Source of the DNA: Chthonomonas sp. UBA2391
Lineage (GTDB): Bacteria > Armatimonadota > Fimbriimonadia > Fimbriimonadales > Fimbriimonadaceae
DNA: 12,255 nucleotides
Direction: 5' to 3'
Assembly: GCA_002343825.1 (NCBI GenBank)
Contig: DDSL01000110.1
Location: 1-12,255 of the forward strand
Below, in pieces: positions 5,714 through 12,255 of this stretch (within the stretch, counting starts at the first letter, position 1; each line of letters begins with the position of its first letter). The notes beneath the pieces were generated by a model, which had not been told where the DNA came from, ran no database searches, and saw only the letters and a program-made list of their open reading frames with translations. Both the position numbers and the translations under genes were made by a program.

Positions 5714-6724
5714 CTACTTGGAGTCCGTTTTCGACGTGGACTGGTTCGGCTTCTCAAGTTCGCCGCGCTTCGTGACCTCGGCCGCATACTCGTCCCAACG
5801 CTTGCTCATCGACTTGTAGCCGACGTTGACCTTGCTCTCCTTGAGCTTATCGACGAGACGCCGATCGAGATCGCTGGCTGCCTGCCCATATTGGAGCGCG
5901 AGTTGTCGCCGCAGCTGCTCCTTTCGGTTGTCGTCCATACTGACCGGCTTTTCGGGGGTCTTCGACTCGACGTAGAACTTCGCGAAGCCGCGATCGAACT
6001 TGATCCATTCGGTCTGTTTCAATTCCGGCGTGCGCTCGATGATCGGGCGGATGTCGCTCGGGTACTGACTCAGGACCGTGTATTGGAAGCGACCCTCGGT
6101 GGCTTTGGCGTTGTCCAACTCGCTGGACCGCATCGCGACCTGCTTGAACGGCTCGCCGCCCGCGAGGTCCCGATCGACTTGATCTCGGGCCGCCTCGCTG
6201 CTGACGACGATGACGTAGCTTTGCGCCGTGGCCGGCTCGACGAATTGGCGGGGGTTATCCTTGATGTACTGCTCCGCATCTTCCTTCGTGACGGTGATGC
6301 CCTTGGTCAGAAGCCGCTCGCGGGCCAAGTCGATTTTGAGGCTGTCCCGAACCTGGGCGAGCGTCAAACCGGTGGACGTAAGGTTGTTCACGAAGGCGGG
6401 ATCGAGCTGGGTTCGGAAGGTGAGTTCTTTCGCGACGTCGGCGGGCGTGGGGAGCACCCCCTCGTCTGCCGCGAGTTGCATGAGAATTTTATATCCGACG
6501 AGATCCTGCATCGCTTGGAACCCGAGGGTATCCATCACCGGGAGTCGGGCGACCTGGCCCTGAACCGAGACGCGCGCATTGGGCATGATCTCGAGATACT
6601 CGCGAAACTCCTGCAGCGAGATCTCCTCTCCCCCGACGTTGGCAAGGCCATCGTTCTTGCTGCCGCAGCCTGCGACCGCAAGGGCGGTCGCACACAATCC
6701 TAGAATTCCAATCTTCTTCGTCAA
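5714..6724 (-). CDS. SurA/PrsA-like peptidyl-prolyl isomerase-type lipoprotein
   Basis: The 336-residue protein opens MTKKIGILGL and has a lipobox A-V-A-G-C (C20), so it should be exported and lipid-anchored. Residues about 25-150 have the SurA N-terminal chaperone pattern: GGEEISLQEFREYL, a helical block, and LTLAQVRDSLKIDLARERLL. A parvulin-like region follows (about 160-270, with AQSYVIVVSSEAARDQVDRD and a later FKQVAMRSSE), then a long helix and a charged tail rich in K, S and T. The parvulin part looks divergent, so chaperone work without isomerase activity is possible. I choose TTG 6724 because GAGGAG lies 7 nt upstream and the lipobox then falls at a normal distance. The frame also has a GTG at 6742, but that codon precedes the SD. 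Confidence 0.82.
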   Translation of the reverse strand: MTKKIGILGLCATALAVAGCGSKNDGLANVGGEEISLQEFREYLEIMPNARVSVQGQVARLPVMDTLGFQAMQDLVGYKILMQLAADEGVLPTPADVAKELTFRTQLDPAFVNNLTSTGLTLAQVRDSLKIDLARERLLTKGITVTKEDAEQYIKDNPRQFVEPATAQSYVIVVSSEAARDQVDRDLAGGEPFKQVAMRSSELDNAKATEGRFQYTVLSQYPSDIRPIIERTPELKQTEWIKFDRGFAKFYVESKTPEKPVSMDDNRKEQLRRQLALQYGQAASDLDRRLVDKLKESKVNVGYKSMSKRWDEYAAEVTKRGELEKPNQSTSKTDSK

Positions 6725-6731
6725 AATCGTT

Positions 6732-6737
6732 CTCCTC
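6732..6737 (-). promoter_or_regulatory. Shine-Dalgarno deciding the SurA-like start
   Basis: The minus strand reads GAGGAG, with 7 nt to the TTG at 6724-6722. The upstream in-frame GTG (6742) lies 5' of this site and so is unlikely to be the start. The divergent ABC gene starts at 6854; I see no clear promoter hexamers in the shared 129 bp. Confidence 0.7.
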
Positions 6738-6853
6738 GTCACGCGATGCGCTCACGAGGGTACCCGGACCCCGGTCGCGCTCCTTCAATGGGTAAACGCC
6801 GTCGATGCACAGATCGTGCCATCGCCGAGCATTGCCGCGGACTCAAGCCAACC

Positions 6854-8632
<1,779 letters not shown>

Positions 8633-8640
8633 CAAGACAA

Positions 8641-8670
8641 TGCCTCCGAGCGCGGTCGCGTTCGGAGGCA
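8641..8670. terminator. Bidirectional hairpin between the ABC and PEP-CTERM genes
   Basis: TGCCTCCGAGCGC pairs with GCGTTCGGAGGCA (13 pairs including one G-U) around a GGTC loop. It lies 8 nt after the ABC transporter stop and 20 nt from the opposing stop. No U-tract follows. Confidence 0.7.
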
Positions 8671-8690
8671 ATGGGAGGAGGATTTGACGC

Positions 8691-9365
8691 TTACTTGCGG
8701 CGGCGTCGGCGGAGGACGGCGATGGCTCCGAGTCCGAGCACGGCAAGCGTGGCGGGCTCAGGAACGGGCTGGCCGTCGATGCAGATCAACTCGTGCATGC
8801 CCCCAAAGCCAATGGCGCCGAGGTTCGTCAGCGAAGTCACACCGCAATCCGGCGCCTTGATGTAGCTCGGACCCGTCTGCCCGTTGGGGTTGGATCCGAT
8901 GAAGAAGCCATTGCCCGCGGATTGGCCGTTCGGCGTGAACACTTCGGCGACGACGCGCCCCGAAGTGATCAGCGCGCTGACGTTCTCGACGTGGAAGAAC
9001 GTGGCACCGTTGGCGAGGTTGAAGGTCGATGACCCGACGAGCGTGCCCGGAAGCAGATTCGCACCGGACGTCGAGTACCCGTCATACAGGTTCACCGTGA
9101 TGCTCTGGAAGCCTGCGGGGCTGGAAGCGGCCTCGACGCCGAAGCGCACCGAACTGACCTGGAACGGCTGGGTGATGCCGTAGTCGGCAAGGTTGAAACC
9201 ACGGGCGTACCAGTTGTCCACATGAAGGCCGCCGGCGTTGCAGGAAACGGAGTTTCCAGGTGTGATGGTGTTGTTGTCGACGTTCTGGGTGATGACGATG
9301 GCCTGGGCCGCCAGGCTCGCCGAACTACAGGCGACAAGAAGAGCGAATCTGAACTGACTTTTCAT
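8691..9365 (-). CDS. PEP-CTERM sorting-domain protein
   Basis: The 224-residue secreted protein has an N-terminal signal peptide (MKSQFRFALLVACSSASLAA) and a C-terminal sorting tag: V-P-E-P-A-T, a short hydrophobic helix (LAVLGLGAIAVL), then RRRRRK. In known systems this tag is recognised by an exosortase, which cuts it and releases or anchors the protein at the cell surface. The body is beta-rich and low in charge (ITPGNSVSC, FNLADYGITQPFQVSSVRFG, FHVENVSALITSGRVVAEV), resembling surface proteins of unknown role. The start ATG 9365 has GAGG 6 nt upstream; the frame is open 14 codons further, but the signal peptide supports this start. The exosortase gene is not in the window. Confidence 0.9.
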   Translation of the reverse strand: MKSQFRFALLVACSSASLAAQAIVITQNVDNNTITPGNSVSCNAGGLHVDNWYARGFNLADYGITQPFQVSSVRFGVEAASSPAGFQSITVNLYDGYSTSGANLLPGTLVGSSTFNLANGATFFHVENVSALITSGRVVAEVFTPNGQSAGNGFFIGSNPNGQTGPSYIKAPDCGVTSLTNLGAIGFGGMHELICIDGQPVPEPATLAVLGLGAIAVLRRRRRK

Positions 9366-9389
9366 GAAAGACCTCAAGAAACAAGATTC

Positions 9390-9406
9390 TGCGTGCGGGG
9401 CACGCA
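9390..9406 (-). promoter_or_regulatory. Small hairpin in the PEP-CTERM gene leader
   Basis: TGCGTGC and GCACGCA form a 7-bp stem with a 3-nt loop, 25 nt upstream of the start codon. A TATAGT hexamer lies further up (9438-9443, minus strand) and could be the -10 element. The role is unknown; it might tune mRNA stability or translation. Confidence 0.25.
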
Positions 9407-9492
9407 CAGAGCTTTCCTCTGAGCCTGCACTTTTGTGACTATATGCCAGACATAATGCAGTCTCATATCAGCGGCTGCTCCATCTGGAATCA

Positions 9493-9501
9493 TGCTAAAA
9501 T
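9493..9501 (+). promoter_or_regulatory. Possible extended -10 promoter of sufCD
   Basis: TGC followed by TAAAAT matches an extended -10 element (5 of 6 bases to TATAAT), 66 nt upstream of the sufC ATG in the only AT-rich patch of this intergenic region. No good -35 is visible at 17 bp, and no IscR-like or SufR-like operator could be picked out by eye. Confidence 0.3.
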
Positions 9502-9567
9502 TGTAAAGATTCTCGCGGGCGGATGATGGGGTGATCCTTCGTCGCGTAGAACGCCATTGAGGAAACC

Positions 9568-10332
9568 ATGCTCCAAATCAAGCAGTTGCACGCAGGCGTC
9601 GAAGACAAGCCGATTCTCAAGGGAATCGATCTCACCGTCCGATCGGGTGAAGTTCACGCGATCATGGGGCCGAACGGCTCCGGAAAGAGCACCCTTGCGA
9701 ATGTGCTCGCGGGTCGCGATGGGTACGACATCACGTCCGGACAGGTCCTTTTCGACGGGGAGGAGCTGCTCGAACTCGATCCCGAGGAGCGCGCCCACCA
9801 GGGCCTGTTCATGGCGTTCCAGTATCCGGTCGAGATTCCGGGCGTGAGCAACAGCTACTTCCTCCGGGCAGCCGTAAACGCGAAGCGACAGGCGCGGGGC
9901 GAGTCCGAGATGGACGCCCTTGAGTTCATGACGTTCATCAAGGAGAAGATCAAGCTCCTCCACCTCGAGGGCGACCTCCTAACGCGCAGCGTCAACGAAG
10001 GCTTCTCGGGTGGCGAGAAGAAGCGGAACGAGATCTTCCAGATGGCGGTGCTTGAACCCCGACTCTGTGTCCTCGACGAGACGGACTCCGGACTCGACAT
10101 CGACGCCCTCAAGACTGTCGCCGACGGCGTCAATGCCCTCCGATCGCCCGAGCGTGGATTCCTGGTCATCACCCACTATCAGCGGCTCCTCAACTACATC
10201 GTCCCGGACTTCGTGCACATCCTCATGGATGGCCGGATCGTGAAGTCAGGAGGAAAGGAGCTCGCCCATGAGCTCGAAGCGAAGGGCTACGGCTGGATCG
10301 AAGAGGAACTGGCTGCCGGAGCCCGAGGATGA
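9568..10332 (+). CDS. sufC: SufC, Fe-S cluster assembly ATPase
   Basis: The product has 254 residues, the usual SufC length. It is the soluble ABC-type ATPase that joins SufB and SufD in the cytoplasmic scaffold that builds iron-sulphur clusters. Visible motifs are Walker A GPNGSGKST (34-42), FMAFQYPVEIPGV in the Q-loop region (81-93), the SufC-specific signature FSGGEKKRNEIFQM (146-159), Walker B with the following CVLDETDSGLDID (167-179), and switch H203 in ITHYQRLL. The SGGEKKRNE signature and the absence of membrane segments separate SufC from transporter ATPases. An ATG with GAGGA 4 nt upstream makes the start clear. The gene overlaps sufD by 4 nt (ATGA), so the two are co-translated. 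Confidence 0.96.
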   Translation: MLQIKQLHAGVEDKPILKGIDLTVRSGEVHAIMGPNGSGKSTLANVLAGRDGYDITSGQVLFDGEELLELDPEERAHQGLFMAFQYPVEIPGVSNSYFLRAAVNAKRQARGESEMDALEFMTFIKEKIKLLHLEGDLLTRSVNEGFSGGEKKRNEIFQMAVLEPRLCVLDETDSGLDIDALKTVADGVNALRSPERGFLVITHYQRLLNYIVPDFVHILMDGRIVKSGGKELAHELEAKGYGWIEEELAAGARG

Positions 10333-11600
10333 GCGTGAGTCTGGAAGCCCCTGCCGTCGGGCTTGATTCGCTCACGCAGATCGCCTCGGCGTTGCCGCCG
10401 ACACCGCTCCGAGCGGCGGGTCTCGAGGCCTTCCGTCGGTCCGGAATCCCGACGACTCGGCACGAAGAGTGGAAGTACACGTCGCTTCGCGAACTCGCCG
10501 AGACCTCGTTCGTGGCGGCCTCCGCGACCGATGTGGCGCAGCTCGACCTTGACGCTTGGCTTATCGCTGACGGCCCTCGGATCGTGCTTGTCGATGGCCA
10601 GATCGCGCCAGAATGGTGCCGGCTCGGCATTCCCGGCTTGGACGTGCGCTTTGGTGATCGACTCACGCCGACGGATCGCGAGCGCATCGGCTCGGTCGCG
10701 GCGATCGACGCGACACCGTTTTCTGCTTTGAACGCGGCCTGTCACGCCGAGGCGGTCATGATCGAATTGGCTCGCGGTGCGGTGATCGAGCCCGCAATCG
10801 AGATTCTCCACGTGACGATTGCCGGTGCGGAGGCGGTCGCGGCGTTCCCGAGGTTGTTCATACTTGCCCACTCCGAGGCCGAGGCGACGATCGTCGAAAC
10901 GTACGCTACCATCGGAGAAGGGGTGACGTTCACCTGCGCGGTCACCGAAGGGACGGTGGCAGCGAACGCCCACGTCGAACATGTGAAGGTCCAGCGCGAG
11001 AGCGAGCAGGCACTCCACATCGCCCTGACCGAGATTCGGCAAGAGGGAGACAGCAGCCTCAACACGTTCAGCGTGACCTATGGCGGCAAGCTCACGCGCA
11101 ACGACCTCAACATCTTCTTGAACGGTTCGAACCTGCACTGCCGCATGGATGGCGTCGTCGTCCAGAATGGCGGGCAGGTGTGCGACAACCACACCCGGCT
11201 CGACCACGCGTTTCCCCATTGCGACAGCTTCGAGGTCTACAAACACGTCCTCGATGACCAGGCGATGGCGGTGTTCAACGGGAAGATCTTCGTTCACCTC
11301 GATGCCCAGAAGACCGACGCGAAGCAGACGAACCAAGCGATCCTCCTGTCGCCGTCGGCGACGATGAACTCGAAGCCGCAGCTGGAGATCTTTGCCGACG
11401 ACGTCAAATGCACCCATGGGGCGACCGTCGGACAGTTGCGTTCGGACGCGCTGTTCTACCTTCGGTCTCGAGGCATCGATGAAACCCAAGCCCGAGCGAT
11501 TCTCGTCTACGCTTTTGCGGCGGAAGTGCTCGAGAAGATCGAGTGCGAGCCGGTTCGAAACGAACTTGAGCGGCTGCTCTACGAAAAACTTCAGGCTTAG
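10329..11600 (+). CDS. sufD: SufD, Fe-S cluster assembly scaffold protein
   Basis: The protein has 423 residues. The N-terminal helical part contains HEEWKYTSL, typical of SufD, followed by the beta-helix core (about 100-340) and a C-terminal helical cap. The conserved DDVKCTHGATVGQL motif (about residues 357-370, H363) corresponds to the SufD histidine thought to help form the cluster at the SufB-SufD interface. NGKIFVHLDAQKTDAKQTNQ is also characteristic of the SufB/SufD family. The N-terminal type and length point to SufD rather than SufB. Its ATG sits in the ATGA shared with the sufC stop. The gene ends the operon: a hairpin follows and the next gene is convergent. Confidence 0.93.
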   Translation: MSVSLEAPAVGLDSLTQIASALPPTPLRAAGLEAFRRSGIPTTRHEEWKYTSLRELAETSFVAASATDVAQLDLDAWLIADGPRIVLVDGQIAPEWCRLGIPGLDVRFGDRLTPTDRERIGSVAAIDATPFSALNAACHAEAVMIELARGAVIEPAIEILHVTIAGAEAVAAFPRLFILAHSEAEATIVETYATIGEGVTFTCAVTEGTVAANAHVEHVKVQRESEQALHIALTEIRQEGDSSLNTFSVTYGGKLTRNDLNIFLNGSNLHCRMDGVVVQNGGQVCDNHTRLDHAFPHCDSFEVYKHVLDDQAMAVFNGKIFVHLDAQKTDAKQTNQAILLSPSATMNSKPQLEIFADDVKCTHGATVGQLRSDALFYLRSRGIDETQARAILVYAFAAEVLEKIECEPVRNELERLLYEKLQA

Positions 11601-11611
11601 CGTATGCCTCT

Positions 11612-11636
11612 CGGCGGGCCAGGGATTGGCCCGCCG
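11612..11636. terminator. Bidirectional hairpin after sufD
   Basis: CGGCGGGCC pairs perfectly with GGCCCGCCG around an AGGGATT loop, 11 nt past the sufD stop and 8 nt before the end of the opposing gene. As at the other convergent junctions, no U-tract is present. Confidence 0.7.
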
Positions 11637-11644
11637 CTCCATCC

Positions 11645-12139
11645 TCAGCCGGCGCTGAACGCGAACGTGAAGAGCACGACCATCGCGAGCACGAACAGCG
11701 TTCCCAATCCGATCGCGATCCATGCCACCACTCTTGGTCCGGTCGCGTTGGCTCCGTTGGCCTCGGCTTTCTTCGCGAAGTAGAGCGCCAAGGGACCGAA
11801 CGCGATCGCCAGGCATCCGTAGGCGAAACAGAGGACGATGGACAGCACGGCAAAAACCCAAGCCAGAGCCAATTCGTTCGAACCCGGGTTGGTGCCGACC
11901 GTGGCGGTGTTGCCGACCCCGAATTCCGGGGGCTTCGACCAGTCGGTCGGTGGCGCGAGCGGTGCCGCCGGAGGGAAGTTGATGCCGACGACCTCCCCCG
12001 CGCGAATCCGCTCGCCAGAAAACTCGTCCTCCAAATACGTGTCGCGCGCGACCCGGCCCTCGAGAGCCCACTGGCTCAGCGTTTCGAGATCGGCCGGTCC
12101 GAACTTCCTCCCATCACGGGCGATCACGTAGTAACGCAT
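11645..12139 (-). CDS. GYF_2-domain membrane protein with two C-terminal TM helices
   Basis: The 164-residue protein begins with a GYF_2-type domain (about 2-50): YYVIARDGRKFGP, then LETLSQWALEGRVARDTYL, a pattern common in bacterial membrane proteins and thought to bind proline-rich peptides. A proline-rich linker follows (55-75). Two hydrophobic helices, about 90-118 (ALAWVFAVLSIVLCF) and 137-161 (VVAWIAIGLGTLFVLAMVV), resemble the DUF4190-like membrane module. The function is unknown. The start ATG 12139 shares one base with the stop of the upstream gene (TGATG), so it is probably the second gene of an operon. The SD is weak, in line with coupling. Confidence 0.85.
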   Translation of the reverse strand: MRYYVIARDGRKFGPADLETLSQWALEGRVARDTYLEDEFSGERIRAGEVVGINFPPAAPLAPPTDWSKPPEFGVGNTATVGTNPGSNELALAWVFAVLSIVLCFAYGCLAIAFGPLALYFAKKAEANGANATGPRVVAWIAIGLGTLFVLAMVVLFTFAFSAG

Positions 12140-12255
12140 CAGGCCTGTCGGTAGGTTTCGAACGGGTCGGGCATTTCAATGTACACGTGGCGCTCGATCG
12201 AGGCCCCGTTCCAATCGAATGCGTAGAACTTCGGGTTGCGTCTCTCCAACACCTG
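12139..12255 (-). CDS. 3' end of an unrecognised gene (partial)
   Basis: The last 38 codons of a minus-strand gene enter from the right edge and end at TGA 12141-12139. The visible tail contains NPKFYAFDWNGASIERHVYI, then EMPDPFETYRQA, with the mixed polar and aromatic character of a folded soluble domain. I do not recognise the family. The stop shares a base with the ATG of the GYF_2 gene, so the two are very likely one operon. Confidence 0.7.
   Translation of the reverse strand, partial: QVLERRNPKFYAFDWNGASIERHVYIEMPDPFETYRQA

Noticed and set aside
9432..9456. A -35/-10 pair (TTGTGA and CATAAT) before sufC
   Set aside because: The spacer is only about 12 bp, too short for a sigma-70 promoter; the extended -10 at 9493 is the better candidate.
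10287..12071. Long minus-strand open frame (594 codons) opposite sufC/sufD
   Set aside because: It is antisense to two clear genes and has arginine-rich, low-complexity composition without a domain; it is a product of GC-rich codon use.

Overview
The window reads as ordinary chromosome of a GC-rich bacterium carrying one defence-gene patch. The secreted protein with a PEP-CTERM tail, the sufC-sufD pair, the frequent GTG and TTG starts and the secreted LolA-like/thioredoxin fusion would suit an Armatimonadota (Fimbriimonas-like) or planctomycete/verrucomicrobial background. That placement is inference, since no rRNA or other marker gene is present. No stretch longer than 300 bases lacks a gene.

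Region 1 (1-2750) is a restriction-modification patch, all on the minus strand. It opens with five copies of a 21-bp tandem repeat (1-105). A beta-class adenine DNA methyltransferase gene is broken: its N-terminal third, with the DPPF motif, lies at 2747-2382, and its C-terminal nuclease-like domain lies at about 529-182. The middle, which should hold the target-recognition part and the SAM-binding motif, is missing. In its place is a more AT-rich cassette with a C5-cytosine methyltransferase and a GIY-YIG endonuclease, a complete-looking type II system. The truncated gene, a 19-codon mini-ORF, the methyltransferase and the nuclease follow each other through a chain of 4-nt stop/start overlaps.

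Region 2 (2885-3965) holds one gene on the minus strand, read here as a selenoprotein. It has a signal peptide, a LolA/DUF2092-like domain and a C-terminal thioredoxin domain. The first cysteine of its W-C-G-Y-C active site is an in-frame TGA, and a stem-loop that fits the bacterial SECIS model starts 10 nt after it.

Region 3 (4106-8632) holds a soluble double-PAS histidine kinase (+), a SurA-like lipoprotein (-) and a divergent MsbA-type ABC exporter (+).

Region 4 (8691-12255) holds a PEP-CTERM protein (-), the Fe-S assembly genes sufC and sufD (+, ATGA overlap; no sufB in view), a GYF_2-domain membrane protein (-) and the 3' end of an unrecognised gene upstream of it. All three convergent gene ends, and the end of the selenoprotein gene, carry long GC-rich hairpins without a U-tract.
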